DNA of 64,000 nucleotides from Micromonospora sp. LH3U1 (GCF_028475105.1 NZ_CP116936.1:5889501-5953500); one strand, 5' to 3'; shown: positions 25,777 to 34,936, counted from the stretch's first letter. Notes: generated by a model from the sequence alone, not told the origin. A program made the numbers and translations.

Positions 25777-27240
25777 GTGAGATGCCTCGTCACGGGAGCC
25801 ACGGGATACATTGGCGGGCGGCTGACGCCGCTGCTGCTCGCCGACGGGAACACCGTCCGCTGCCTCGCCCGCAAGGCCGGGCGGCTGCGCGACGTGCCCT
25901 GGGCCTCAGCGGCCGAGATCGTCGAGGGGGACCTGAGCCGGTCGGAGACGCTGCCCGCCGCGTTCGCCGACGTGGACGTCGCCTACTTCCTGGTGCACTC
26001 GCTGGGCCGGCCCGACTTCGAGGAGGCCGACCGGACAGCGGCGACCAACTTCGCGGCGGCGGCCCGCGCGGCCGGCGTACGCCGGATCGTCTACCTGGGC
26101 GGCCCGGAGCCGGCGTCCGACGAGGAGGTCCCCTCCCCGCACCTGCGGTCCCGGGCCGAGGTGGGCCGGATCCTGCTGTCCAGCGGGGTGCCCACGGCGG
26201 TGCTCCGCGCCGCGGTGATCATCGGCTCCGGCTCGGCGTCGTTCGAGATGCTGCGCTACCTGACCGAACGGCTGCCCGCCATGGTCACCCCACGCTGGGT
26301 CCGCAACCGGATCCAGCCGATCGCGGTCCGAGACGTGCTGCGCTACCTGGCCGGCTGCACGTCGCTGCCACCGGAGGTCAACCGGGGCTTCGACATCGGC
26401 GGGCCGGACGTGCTGACCTTCCTCGACATGATGCAGCGCTACGCGCGGGTGGCCGGGCTGCGACGGCGGATCATCGTGCCGGTCCGTCCGCTCACCCCGT
26501 CGCTCTCCTCACACTGGGTCGGCCTGATCACCCCGGTGCCGAACGCGATCGCCCGTCCCCTGGTGGAGAGCTTGATCCACGAGGCTGTCGCACACGAACA
26601 CGACATCGCCCGGTACGTGCCCGACCCACCCGGAGGGCTGACCGGTTTCGACGAGGCGGTGGCTCTGGCGCTCGCCAAGGTGCGCGATGCCCAGGTGGAG
26701 ACCCGCTGGTCGACCGCGAGCGGCCCGGACGCGCCCGCCGAGCCGCTGCCCACCGACCCGGACTGGTCCGGCGGCACCGCCTACACCGACGTCCGGGAGA
26801 GGGCAGTGGATGCGCCACCCGCGGCGCTCTGGCGGGTCATCGAGGGCGTCGGCGGCGAACACGGCTGGTACTCGTTCCCGCTCGCCTGGTCGATCCGGGG
26901 CTGGCTGGACCGGCTGGTCGGCGGCGTCGGGCTGCGTCGGGGCCGACGCGACCCGCATCGCCTACAGGTCGGCGAGGCGCTGGACTTCTGGCGGGTCGAG
27001 GAGATCATTCCGGGCGAGTTGCTGCGGCTGCGCGCCGAGATGCGGCTGCCCGGCCGGGCCTGGCTGGAGATGCGGGTGCTACCGGCCGACGGCGGCCGCA
27101 GCCGCTACCAGCAACGCGCGGTCTTCCTGCCACGCGGGCTGAGCGGGCACGCGTACTGGGGATCGGTGGCACCCTTCCACGCGGTGGTCTTCGGCGGAAT
27201 GGCCCGCAACATAGCGCGCAACGCAGAACAAACCCCCTGA
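25777..27240 (+). CDS. SDR-family NAD(P)-binding protein fused to a DUF2867 domain
   Basis: A 487-aa two-domain protein. Residues ~1-310 are an atypical short-chain dehydrogenase with the Rossmann motif VTGATGYIGGRL and a VYLGGPEP strand; the usual Tyr-x-x-x-Lys pair is not evident, so it may bind NAD(P) without classic dehydrogenase activity. Residues ~330-480 match the DUF2867 lipocalin/START-like domain (WRVIEGVGGEHGWYSFP, DFWRVEEI, AYWGSVAPFHAVVF). Homologues are common in actinobacteria and function is undefined. The gene is divergent from glyA (35 bp) and ends at a long palindrome. Confidence 0.85.
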   Translation: MRCLVTGATGYIGGRLTPLLLADGNTVRCLARKAGRLRDVPWASAAEIVEGDLSRSETLPAAFADVDVAYFLVHSLGRPDFEEADRTAATNFAAAARAAGVRRIVYLGGPEPASDEEVPSPHLRSRAEVGRILLSSGVPTAVLRAAVIIGSGSASFEMLRYLTERLPAMVTPRWVRNRIQPIAVRDVLRYLAGCTSLPPEVNRGFDIGGPDVLTFLDMMQRYARVAGLRRRIIVPVRPLTPSLSSHWVGLITPVPNAIARPLVESLIHEAVAHEHDIARYVPDPPGGLTGFDEAVALALAKVRDAQVETRWSTASGPDAPAEPLPTDPDWSGGTAYTDVRERAVDAPPAALWRVIEGVGGEHGWYSFPLAWSIRGWLDRLVGGVGLRRGRRDPHRLQVGEALDFWRVEEIIPGELLRLRAEMRLPGRAWLEMRVLPADGGRSRYQQRAVFLPRGLSGHAYWGSVAPFHAVVFGGMARNIARNAEQTP

Positions 27241-27289
27241 TCCCCCCACCCCACCCACCGCTCCCCGCCGCCCCCCCACCGCTCCCTGT

Positions 27290-27364
27290 GTCGATCATGG
27301 AGTTGTGGTGCCCTACAAAAGGGGTGTTTGTGGAGCTAGCGCCCACCACAATTCCATGATCGAC
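27290..27364. repeat. long extragenic palindrome (copy 4) between convergent genes
   Basis: GTCGATCATGGAGTTGTGGTG (arms 27290-27310 and 27344-27364) is repeated inverted with one mismatch. An inner CTACAAA/TTTGTGG stem leaves a small loop. It separates the SDR gene from the convergent PBP gene; the flanks are C- and G-rich. Confidence 0.8.
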
Positions 27365-27393
27365 TGGACTGGACTGGGCGGGGGGCTGGGGGG

Positions 27394-29508
27394 TTAGTTG
27401 CCGGCGCGGGCTTCGGTTACCTGGAAGGCGGTTCGTTCGCTCGGCGGGACGAAGTCGCGGACCGGTTGGTTGCGCAGGGCGGCGGCGAGCACCTCGCCCA
27501 CCGCGTTCACCATCTGGGCCTGCACCGCCTGACCGACCGCGTCCCGGGGATCGTCCGGGTTCGCCGCCATCGAGGCGACCGCGAGCTGCGGCGTGAACGC
27601 CACCACCGTCTCCGTCTCGTAGCGCTCCGAACTGCCGGTCTTACCCGCCACCGGACGACCGAGCTTCGCGCGCAGGCCGGATGCGGTGGCACCGTCGCAA
27701 CGCCCGTACATCGACTGGTCGCCGACCGGGCAGCGGGCCGCGTCGGTGGCCGCCCGGGCCACGTCGGCGTCGAGCACCTGCCGGCAGTCCGGCTTGGCGG
27801 CGTCGACCGGCCGCCCGCCCGAGTCGGTGATCGAGACCACCGGCAGCGGCGCGCACCAGGTTCCTTCGGCCGCCACCGTGGCGTACGCGCTGGCGAGGTC
27901 CAACGGTGTGGTCGCGGCCACGCCCAGGGTGAACGGACCCCAGTTCTTCGCGCCGTAGCGGGCCAGCTTCGCGTCGGAGTCGGCCCGCAGCATGATGCCG
28001 AGCCGCTCGGCCATCTCCACCACCCGGTCGGCGCCGACCTTCTCGGTGAGCCAGGCGAAGTACGTGTTCACCGAGCGGCCGAACGCGCTCCACATGTTCC
28101 GGGGACCATCCATCGACGACGGGTTGGCGTTCGCCGGGCACCAGTGACCGTCGCAGCTCGCCTCTCCGGTCACCGGGAAGCGGGTGAGCAGTTGGGTCGG
28201 AGCCACGAAATCGGTCGACAGCGGCAGGCCGGACTCCAACGCGGCCAGCATGGCGAAGAGCTTGAACGTGGAGCCGCCCTGGTACCCCTCGATCGCACCG
28301 CCGCCGGCGATCAACTGGTTGACCGTGTTCGGGCGGTTCTTCTGCCCGACCGGGTTGTCCGCCACGCTGTAGGTGCGGTTCACCGACATCGCCAGCACCC
28401 GCCCGGTGCCCGGTTGCACCACCGCGGTCGGCGCCGCCTCGGCACTCGTCGGCCGGTAGATCTTCAGCACCTGCTCGGTGGTGACCCGCTGCACCCCCGG
28501 ATCCAGCGACGAGACGATGGAGAACCCGCCCCGGCGCAGGGTGCGCTGCCGCTCGTCGGCCGTCGCCCCGAACGCGGACTGGTTGCTCCACCAGCGGGTG
28601 AACCAGTCGCAGAAGAAGCCCCAATCATTGTGGGCTTCGGGCACCCCCGTGCAGTCGTTCGGGGTCTCACTGGGCCGTAGCTGCAATGGCTCGTTGTGCG
28701 CCGCCGCCGCCGCGTCCGCCGGCACCTGCCCCGACTCCACCAGCCGCTCCAACACGTACGACCGCCGCACCAGCGCGCTGTCGGCGTCGCCGTTGATCGG
28801 GTCGTCGCTGTCCGGCGACCGGACGAGGCCGGCCAGCAGCGCCGCCTGGGCCAGGGTCAGCTCGGCCGGGGACCGGGAGAAGTAGCGCTTGCTGGCCGCC
28901 GCGATGCCGTACGCCCCGGCGCCGAAGTAGGCGATGTTGAGGTAGCGGGCGAGGATTTCCTCCTTGTCGAGCTCCCGCTCCAGCGCGAGCGCGTACCGCA
29001 TCTCCTGGATTTTGCGGACGGTGGTGACCTCGGTGGCGGCCTCGCGCTGCGCCTCGGTCAGCCGGGGGTCGTTGCCGAGCACGTTGCGGACGTACTGCAT
29101 GGTCAGCGTGGAGGCACCCTGCCGGGTCCGGCCGTCGCGCTTGTTGACGGTGAACGCCCGCACCACGCCTCGCAGGTCCACCCCGCTGTGCTGGTAGAAC
29201 CGGACGTCCTCGGCGGCCACGATCGCCTGGCGCATGACCGGGGCCACCTCGCGCAGCGGCACGTCCACCCGGTCCTCCTGGTAGAAGGAGGTGATCAGGG
29301 TGGTGCCGTCGTTGGCGTAGAGGTTGGATCGCTGGGCAGTGGGTGGCGTACGGAGCGTGTTCGGCAGCTCCGAGTACGGCGTGGACAGGGCGCTGAAGCC
29401 GATCCCGAGGACCAGGGCCGCCGGCAGGGCGGCTGCGGCCAGCAGCAACCCGGCCAGTACACCGGCGATCGCCACGGTCAGCAGTTTGTCGAGTCGGGCC
29501 CGGATCAT
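27394..29508 (-). CDS. class A penicillin-binding protein
   Basis: Bifunctional peptidoglycan glycosyltransferase/transpeptidase (704 aa). A signal-anchor helix (~11-38) is followed by the GT51 domain with the catalytic Glu in AAEDVRFYQHSGVD (~100) and GASTLTMQYVRN (~131). The transpeptidase domain has SxxK as STFK (~413-416), SxN as SVN (~479-481) and KTG (~623-625). All catalytic motifs are intact, so it should be penicillin-sensitive and active outside the membrane. The protein ends shortly after the transpeptidase domain, without PASTA domains. Confidence 0.95.
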   Translation of the reverse strand: MIRARLDKLLTVAIAGVLAGLLLAAAALPAALVLGIGFSALSTPYSELPNTLRTPPTAQRSNLYANDGTTLITSFYQEDRVDVPLREVAPVMRQAIVAAEDVRFYQHSGVDLRGVVRAFTVNKRDGRTRQGASTLTMQYVRNVLGNDPRLTEAQREAATEVTTVRKIQEMRYALALERELDKEEILARYLNIAYFGAGAYGIAAASKRYFSRSPAELTLAQAALLAGLVRSPDSDDPINGDADSALVRRSYVLERLVESGQVPADAAAAAHNEPLQLRPSETPNDCTGVPEAHNDWGFFCDWFTRWWSNQSAFGATADERQRTLRRGGFSIVSSLDPGVQRVTTEQVLKIYRPTSAEAAPTAVVQPGTGRVLAMSVNRTYSVADNPVGQKNRPNTVNQLIAGGGAIEGYQGGSTFKLFAMLAALESGLPLSTDFVAPTQLLTRFPVTGEASCDGHWCPANANPSSMDGPRNMWSAFGRSVNTYFAWLTEKVGADRVVEMAERLGIMLRADSDAKLARYGAKNWGPFTLGVAATTPLDLASAYATVAAEGTWCAPLPVVSITDSGGRPVDAAKPDCRQVLDADVARAATDAARCPVGDQSMYGRCDGATASGLRAKLGRPVAGKTGSSERYETETVVAFTPQLAVASMAANPDDPRDAVGQAVQAQMVNAVGEVLAAALRNQPVRDFVPPSERTAFQVTEARAGN

Positions 29509-29614
29509 CAGCTCTCCCCGCAGGAGCCGGTCACGCTAGGACCCGTTCAGAATGACCCGGAACGCCCCTTTAGCCCTGGGTTTTCCCCAAACCCGGAGGA
29601 AACTCGCACCGCGC

Positions 29615-30226
29615 TCAGGGCAGCAGTGCGCCGGCCAGCGGGTGGACTGTCTCCTCGATCTCGTCAGCGACCCGGCTGAAGCACTGGTCGCCGCGACCCC
29701 ACGGGTCGTCCAGATCATCGGTGGGCAGCGCCGAAGCGCCCAACCGGGCATCGTGCGCCGCCGCCACCAGGGCCACACCCCTGGCGTACACGGCCTCCGG
29801 GGTCGCGTCGCCCGGCGGCAACGCGGCGGCGTCCACCGCGGCCAGCAGCCGGCCGAACTCACCCAGCACGAACGTGCGGGCGGCCGCGTCCGGGCGCAGC
29901 GCCACCACGTACTCCTGCTGGTCGGCGGTGGCGGTCAGGACCAGGTCGGCGGCGTCGATGTGGTCCGAGCGCAGCTTGCGCGCGGCGAACCCCTCGACGT
30001 CCCCACCACGGCCGGTGACCTGCCGCGCCGCCGGCGGGTTCATCTCCTCGCCCGCGTGCCAACCACCCGTGCCGGCGCTGTGGCTGTGCACCAACTCCTC
30101 GGCCCCAGCGGGGTCCTGGGCACGCCGCGTCAACCGTTCCCGCACCGCGAGGGCAAGCAGCCGCTCCGCCATCGGCGAGCGGCAGATGTTGCCCATGCAG
30201 ACGTGCAGGACCGTGAACGGGGGCAC
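29615..30226 (-). CDS. low-molecular-weight protein tyrosine phosphatase-like
   Basis: A 203-aa cytoplasmic phosphatase. The P-loop CMGNICRSP (CX5R) is at residues ~10-18 and the general-acid Asp is in DDLDDPWGRGDQCF near 175-180. In this locus it follows tsaC; GTG 30226 immediately follows the tsaC stop (TGAGTG). Relatives dephosphorylate tyrosine kinases of capsule synthesis or arsenate, but no such partner is adjacent. The order prmC-tsaC-LMW-PTP is common in actinobacteria. Confidence 0.9.
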   Translation of the reverse strand: MPPFTVLHVCMGNICRSPMAERLLALAVRERLTRRAQDPAGAEELVHSHSAGTGGWHAGEEMNPPAARQVTGRGGDVEGFAARKLRSDHIDAADLVLTATADQQEYVVALRPDAAARTFVLGEFGRLLAAVDAAALPPGDATPEAVYARGVALVAAAHDARLGASALPTDDLDDPWGRGDQCFSRVADEIEETVHPLAGALLP

Positions 30227-30874
30227 TCAGACCCCCCGGCCGTCGATGAGATCCGGCACCACGTCGCGCAGCTTCTCCAGTGGGATCGCCCCGGCCCGCA
30301 ACAGCTGCGGCACCTCACCGGTCAGATCCACGATCGTGCTGGGCACCGGGTCCGGGCACGGCCCGGCCTCCAGGTATGCCCGCACCGAGTAGCTGAGCTG
30401 GTCACGCGCCTCCTCGGCGGTCACCGCGGCGGGCTGGCCGGTCTTGTTGGCCGACGAGACCGCCATCGGGCCGGTCTCGCGCAGCACCTCCAACGCCACC
30501 GGGTGCAGCGGCATCCGCACCGCGACCGTGCCCGTCTTGTCGCCGAGGTCCCACTGCAGGCTCGGCGAGTGCTCGACCACGATGGTCAACGCGCCAGGCC
30601 AGAACGCCTCCACGAGGTCCCGTGCGGCCGTGGGCAGCGAGAAGACCAACCCGTCCAGGGTGTGCCGCGAGCCGATCAGCACCGGCGGCGGCATCTGCCG
30701 CCCCCGGCCCTTGGCGTCCAGCAGCGCCTTGACCGCGTACGGGGTGAACGCGTCCGCGCCTATCCCATACACGGTGTCCGTCGGAAGAACGACCAGCTCG
30801 CCGTTCTTGACCGCCTCGATCGCCGCAGCGATGCCGCGGTCCCGATCGGCGGGGGACCGGCAGTCGTAGAGCAT
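30227..30874 (-). CDS. tsaC: L-threonylcarbamoyladenylate synthase (Sua5/YrdC/TsaC)
   Basis: Makes threonylcarbamoyl-AMP from Thr, bicarbonate and ATP for the t6A37 modification of ANN-decoding tRNAs (215 aa). Conserved segments are VVLPTDTVYGIGADAF, the KGRGRQMPPPVLI Lys-Arg-x-Arg-type site, FWPGALTIVVEHS and VSSANKTGQPA. ATG 30874 overlaps the prmC stop (TGATG), indicating translational coupling; the 30877 GTG is less likely. Confidence 0.95.
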   Translation of the reverse strand: MLYDCRSPADRDRGIAAAIEAVKNGELVVLPTDTVYGIGADAFTPYAVKALLDAKGRGRQMPPPVLIGSRHTLDGLVFSLPTAARDLVEAFWPGALTIVVEHSPSLQWDLGDKTGTVAVRMPLHPVALEVLRETGPMAVSSANKTGQPAAVTAEEARDQLSYSVRAYLEAGPCPDPVPSTIVDLTGEVPQLLRAGAIPLEKLRDVVPDLIDGRGV

Positions 30875-31821
30875 CACGAGGAGTCAGTCTGCCACGCCGC
30901 GCCGATCGGGGCGTGCTGGCCGTCCGCCCGTCGGGACGCGGTGGCGTAGCGGGGGCGTCCGGTGAGGTCCTGATGCTCCGTGACGGCGGTGAACCAGCCC
31001 TCCTCGGCGAGCAGCCTGGGCACCGCCGCGCCGTGTGTGTCGTCGTGCTCGACACCGAACACGCCGCCCGGCCGCAGCAGCACCGCCGCCCGGGTGACGA
31101 CCGGCCGGATCACCGCCAGCCCGTCCGCTCCGCCGAAGACCGCCTCCGCCGGGTCGTGCCCGGCGACCTCCGGCGGGACCACCACAGCGTCCGGCACGTA
31201 CGGCGGGTTGCAGAGCAGCACGTCCACCCGGCCCACCAGGGCCTCCAGCAGGTCCGGCGCGGTCACGTCGGCCTCGACCACCTCGATCGGCCGGTCCCCC
31301 GCCGCGGCCCGCTCCGCCGCGTTGCGCCGCAACCAGACCAACGCCGCCGGGGACCGCTCCACCGCGATCACCCGTGCCCCCGGCAGCTCCTGAGCCACCG
31401 CCAGCGCGATCGCGCCCGAGCCGCTGCACAGGTCGACCACCACCGGGTCGGGCCGGCCCTGGGCCTGCTCGACGCCCCAGCCGGCCAGCAGCTCGGTCTC
31501 CGGCCGCGGCACGAAGACACCCGGGCCGACCGCCAGTTCGAGGTGTCGGAACCCGGCCCGGCCGGTCAGGTGCTGCAACGGCTCGTGCCCGGCACGACGG
31601 CGGGTCAGGCCGTCGAGCCGCGCCACCTGATCGGCGTCGAGGTCGTCGGCGAGCGCCAGCCGACCCCGGGGCACCCCCAGCACGTACGCGGCCAGTAACT
31701 CGGCTTCCACCCGGGCCGAGCCGACCCCGGCGGCGGCGAGCGCGCGGGCCGCTCGGGCCACTGCGGCGGACGGGCGGGTGGGACCTGTCCCTTCGGGGGG
31801 GTGTTGCGGCAGAGTACTCAC
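30874..31821 (-). CDS. prmC: release factor glutamine methyltransferase PrmC
   Basis: Methylates the GGQ glutamine of RF1/RF2 with SAM (315 aa). It has an N-terminal helical domain, then VVDLCSGSGAIALAVAQ (motif I) and the catalytic NPPYVP motif. GTG 31821 (MSTLPQHPP) is the likely start: the frame stays open to 33135 but that is shadow of the divergent cyclase gene. The substrate gene prfA lies on the same strand beyond the inserted GGDEF gene. A CATGAT hexamer lies six bases before the GTG. Confidence 0.95.
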   Translation of the reverse strand: MSTLPQHPPEGTGPTRPSAAVARAARALAAAGVGSARVEAELLAAYVLGVPRGRLALADDLDADQVARLDGLTRRRAGHEPLQHLTGRAGFRHLELAVGPGVFVPRPETELLAGWGVEQAQGRPDPVVVDLCSGSGAIALAVAQELPGARVIAVERSPAALVWLRRNAAERAAAGDRPIEVVEADVTAPDLLEALVGRVDVLLCNPPYVPDAVVVPPEVAGHDPAEAVFGGADGLAVIRPVVTRAAVLLRPGGVFGVEHDDTHGAAVPRLLAEEGWFTAVTEHQDLTGRPRYATASRRADGQHAPIGAAWQTDSS

Positions 31822-31823
31822 GA

Positions 31824-31829
31824 CATAAT
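31824..31829 (+). promoter_or_regulatory. -10 box CATAAT of the diguanylate cyclase gene
   Basis: CATAAT stands out in the GC-rich gap between the divergent prmC and cyclase genes. A Shine-Dalgarno AGGAGG at 31881-31886 then fixes the GTG start at 31894. A clear -35 is not visible. Confidence 0.45.
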
Positions 31830-31893
31830 CATGAAGCGTCGCGGGCGACGTGACGAAAGGTGCGCCCAGGCGCGCACGACAGGAGGTTCGCGA

Positions 31894-33441
31894 GTGGGCT
31901 GGCTCGACCGGGTCGATGACCAGGTTGACGCCCTCACGCACGCCCGGGCGTTGCAGGAGGCCAGTCGTTCCGCAGAGTCGTACGTCCTGCTGGAGCGTGT
32001 GATCCGCACCACAACCGACCCGGCGGCGCGAGCGGACGCGATGGTGCAGCGACTCTCCGCGCTGATCAATCTCGGTCGGACAGCGGAGTTCACCCGAGCC
32101 ATCGAGGAGGCGTCGGCGGCGGTCCGTGACCTCGCCGAGCCATACCTGCACGGGCACCTCAACGCGCTGGCCGCGCTCGCCGCCCACCACCAGGGTGCAC
32201 TGGACCGCTGCGTCACGCACCTCGTCAGAGCCGCCCGGGCACTCGGCGCCGTGGAAGACCCGGACCGGGACACCGCCTGGGGCTGGCACGACCTGGCCAT
32301 GGCCTACAGCTACCTCAGCTTCCACGGGTACGCGCTGGGCGCCATCGAGCGGGCCCGGCAGCTCGGGCTGACCGCCGGAATCCCGGAGGAGACGTTCGCC
32401 GCGCCGGGCATCCGGCTGCGTAACGCCGTGGCACTGGACCACAACGGCGACAGCGACGGCTGTCTGCGGGTGCTCCGGGACGTGGCCGCCGACCTGGCCC
32501 GCTTCGTCCGCACCGGGCGGGCCGGCCGGTTGCGCCCGAGCAGCCTCGCCGCGTACGGCTACGCGGCGGCCCGACAGGCCGCGCTCGGCGACCAGGTGGA
32601 AACCGACGGGGACGCCGAGCCAGCCCGGTTGATCAGCCACGGTGGGGACAGCGCCCGCGCCCGCGACATGCGTCAGCTCGGGCAGGTGTGCCTCGCCGTC
32701 GCCGACGGGCGGCCGATCGAGGCGGTCACCCGGTTGGACACGATCCAGGTGTCCACCGAGACGCTCGGGGCGGCCGAGCCCGCGCGGCTGCGCAGCATCG
32801 CGCTGGCCCGCGCCGGGGACCACGCGGCGGCGCATCGGGCCGACCGGCTGGCGTTCCGGCTCGCCGCCCAGCGCAACGACCGCCTGCGGGACGTCTACAT
32901 CGACGGCATCGCCGCCCGCATCGACCACGAGGAGATGCGCCGCGAAGCGGCGCGGTTCGAGGGCGAAGCGTTGACCGATCCGCTCACCGGGCTGCCCAAC
33001 CGGCGCCGGTTGGAGCGGTACATCACGGCCGTGGTCACCCGCGGCGAGCGGGTGGTGATCGGCGTCTGCGACCTGGACGGCTTCAAGGCGGTCAACACCC
33101 GCCACGGCCACCACTCCGGCGACCTGGTGCTCCAACGCATCGCCGGGGTGATCAACCGGGTGATGCGCCGGGGCGACTTCGTGGCCCGCTACGGCGGTGA
33201 CGAGTTCGTGGTGGTGCTTCCGGACACCGGCATGGCCGAGGCCGCCGAGGTGGCCCGCCGGATCGAGGCCGCCGTCCGACTTGAGGACTGGGAGTCGCTG
33301 GTGCCGGGGACCCCGGTCGGGGTGAGCATCGGCTTCGCGGAGGTCTCCGGCGGCAGCGGGCTACGAAACGCGCTCAGCGTCGCCTTCGAGCAGGCCGACC
33401 GGGAAATGCTCCGCGCCAAGTCCCGACCCCGCGCGAGCTGA
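31894..33441 (+). CDS. GGDEF diguanylate cyclase with TPR-like N-terminal region
   Basis: A 515-aa cytoplasmic enzyme that should make c-di-GMP from two GTP. Residues ~1-325 are all-helical with repeated Ala/Leu patterns typical of TPR-like sensor modules. The GGDEF domain (~350-510) has DPLTGLPNRR, the metal-binding CDLDGFKAVN and an intact active-site RYGGDEF (~432-438). An RRGD sequence five residues before GGDEF fits the RxxD inhibitory site, so product feedback is likely. GTG 31894 follows AGGAGG. The gene lies on the plus strand between the minus-strand prfA and prmC. Confidence 0.93.
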   Translation: MGWLDRVDDQVDALTHARALQEASRSAESYVLLERVIRTTTDPAARADAMVQRLSALINLGRTAEFTRAIEEASAAVRDLAEPYLHGHLNALAALAAHHQGALDRCVTHLVRAARALGAVEDPDRDTAWGWHDLAMAYSYLSFHGYALGAIERARQLGLTAGIPEETFAAPGIRLRNAVALDHNGDSDGCLRVLRDVAADLARFVRTGRAGRLRPSSLAAYGYAAARQAALGDQVETDGDAEPARLISHGGDSARARDMRQLGQVCLAVADGRPIEAVTRLDTIQVSTETLGAAEPARLRSIALARAGDHAAAHRADRLAFRLAAQRNDRLRDVYIDGIAARIDHEEMRREAARFEGEALTDPLTGLPNRRRLERYITAVVTRGERVVIGVCDLDGFKAVNTRHGHHSGDLVLQRIAGVINRVMRRGDFVARYGGDEFVVVLPDTGMAEAAEVARRIEAAVRLEDWESLVPGTPVGVSIGFAEVSGGSGLRNALSVAFEQADREMLRAKSRPRAS

Positions 33442-33461
33442 TCGCCCGCGCCGACGACGTC

Positions 33462-33523
33462 GCGCCTGGCTGGATGGCCGCGCATGGCCGCCGCGCGCCT
33501 GGCTGGACGGCCGCGTGTGGCCG
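33462..33523. repeat. two imperfect 29-bp direct repeats, each a hairpin, at the prfA 3' end
   Basis: GCGCCTGGCTGGAYGGCCGC with its continuation occurs at 33462-33490 and 33495-33523 (period 33 bases). The second copy contains GACGGCC/GGCCGTC (33506-33512/33519-33525), which overlaps the prfA stop and could act as a terminator for the convergent prfA and cyclase genes. Confidence 0.5.
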
Positions 33524-34612
33524 TCAGCGGCGGGTGAGTTCCGTGTCGCCGGCAAGGCGGGCCGCGCGGTCGGCCTCGGTGAGGGCGTCCAGCACCCCGT
33601 CCAGCTCGCCGGCGAGTGCCAGGTCCAGGTTGTACGCGGTGTAGCCGATCCGGTGGTCGGTGATCCGGTTCTGCGGGTAGTTGTAGGTGCGGATCCGCTC
33701 CGAGCGGTCCACCGTGCGCACCTGCGCCTTGCGGGCATCCGAGGCGGCGGCGTCAGCCTGCTCCTGGGCGGCGGCGAGCAGCCGGGCCCGCAGGATCCGC
33801 ATCGCCTGCTCCCGGTTCTGCAACTGGGACTTCTCGTTCTGGCAGGAGACGACGATGCCGGTCGGCAGGTGGGTGATCCGCACCGCCGAGTCGGTGGTGT
33901 TCACCGACTGGCCGCCCGGGCCGGACGAGCGGAACACGTCGATACGCAGGTCGTTCTGGTCGATGGTGACGTCGACGTCCTCGGCCTCCGGCAACACCAG
34001 CACACCGGCGGCGCTGGTGTGGATGCGGCCCTGCGACTCGGTGACCGGGACGCGCTGCACCCGGTGCACGCCGCCCTCCCACTTGAGTCGCGACCAGACG
34101 CCGTTGCCGCCCTCCGGCACACCCTTGGTCTTGATCGACAGGGAGACGTCCTTGACCCCGCCGAGGTCGGAATCCTGTGCGTCGATCACCTCGGTGATCC
34201 AGCCGTGCCGCTCGGCGTACCGGGTGTACATCCGCAGCAGGTCACCCGCGAAGAGCGCCGACTCCTCGCCACCCTCACCGGCCTTGATCTCGACGATCAC
34301 GTCCTTGGCGTCGTGCGGGTCGCGCGGAATGAGCAGCTCGGCGAGGCGCTCCTCCAGCACCGGCAGGGACACGGCGATGGCCTCCGCCTCACCCGCGAAC
34401 GACGGGTCCTCGGCGGCCAGCTCGCGAGCCGCGGTCAGGTCGGCGCGGGCCTGCTCCAGCTCATCGGCGGCCTTGTGCAGCGGCACCAACGCGGCGTACC
34501 GGCGGCCGACCCTGCGCGCAGTGGCCTGGTCGGCGTGGATGGCCGGATCGGCCAACCGCTTCTCCAGCTCCGCGTACTCGTCGAGGAGGCCGGCCAGACG
34601 CTCGCTGCTCAT
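33524..34612 (-). CDS. prfA: peptide chain release factor 1
   Basis: RF1 ends translation at UAG/UAA (362 aa). The codon-recognition P-x-T motif appears as PVT (~189-191) followed by ESQGRIHTSA. The hydrolysis motif is GPGGQSVNT (GGQ ~233-235), the target of PrmC. The N-terminal helical domain and C-terminal RTYNYPQNRITDHRIG segment are complete. It follows rpmE on the same strand after a strong terminator, so it probably has its own promoter or depends on read-through. Confidence 0.97.
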   Translation of the reverse strand: MSSERLAGLLDEYAELEKRLADPAIHADQATARRVGRRYAALVPLHKAADELEQARADLTAARELAAEDPSFAGEAEAIAVSLPVLEERLAELLIPRDPHDAKDVIVEIKAGEGGEESALFAGDLLRMYTRYAERHGWITEVIDAQDSDLGGVKDVSLSIKTKGVPEGGNGVWSRLKWEGGVHRVQRVPVTESQGRIHTSAAGVLVLPEAEDVDVTIDQNDLRIDVFRSSGPGGQSVNTTDSAVRITHLPTGIVVSCQNEKSQLQNREQAMRILRARLLAAAQEQADAAASDARKAQVRTVDRSERIRTYNYPQNRITDHRIGYTAYNLDLALAGELDGVLDALTEADRAARLAGDTELTRR

Positions 34613-34663
34613 GCTGCGGATGCTCCTTCGACGGTGCGTGCCAAAAACTGCGCGAAATGCGGA

Positions 34664-34702
34664 CGGCGCCCGCGTCCGGCATGAAACCGGACGCGGGCGC
34701 CG
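34664..34702 (-). terminator. terminator after rpmE
   Basis: CGGCGCCCGCGTCCGG and CCGGACGCGGGCGCCG form a perfect 16-bp stem around CATGAAA, nine bases past the rpmE stop. Confidence 0.85.
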
Positions 34703-34711
34703 AACGAGGAG

Positions 34712-34936
34712 TTACTTGGCCTTCTTGGCCTGAACCTTGGCGTACTTCTGCTGGAACTTCGCGACCCGGCCGGCGGTGTCGAGAACGCGCTGCTTACCGG
34801 TGTAGAACGGGTGGCAGGCGCTGCAGGTCTCGGCGTGGATCGCCCCGCCCTTGGCGGTGCTGCGGGTCGTGAACGTGTTGCCACAGGAGCAGCTGACCTC
34901 GGTGGTCACGTACTCCGGGTGGATGTTTGCCTTCAT
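34712..34936 (-). CDS. rpmE: 50S ribosomal protein L31, zinc-binding form
   Basis: Ribosomal protein L31 (74 aa). It keeps the zinc ligands of the C+ type: SCSCGNTF (two Cys) and ETCSACHPFYTG (two Cys), so it is not the zinc-independent paralogue. It starts at ATG 34936 (MKANIHPEYVTTEV) with AGGACCGAGCG-type purines upstream; the longer open frame is a shadow. The 274-bp gap to the divergent kinase gene holds the rpmE promoter and no other recognisable element. Confidence 0.97.
   Translation of the reverse strand: MKANIHPEYVTTEVSCSCGNTFTTRSTAKGGAIHAETCSACHPFYTGKQRVLDTAGRVAKFQQKYAKVQAKKAK

Noticed and set aside
31822..33135. Upstream extension of prmC to 753 residues
   Set aside because: The extra part is antisense to the GGDEF gene; PrmC homology begins at GTG 31821.
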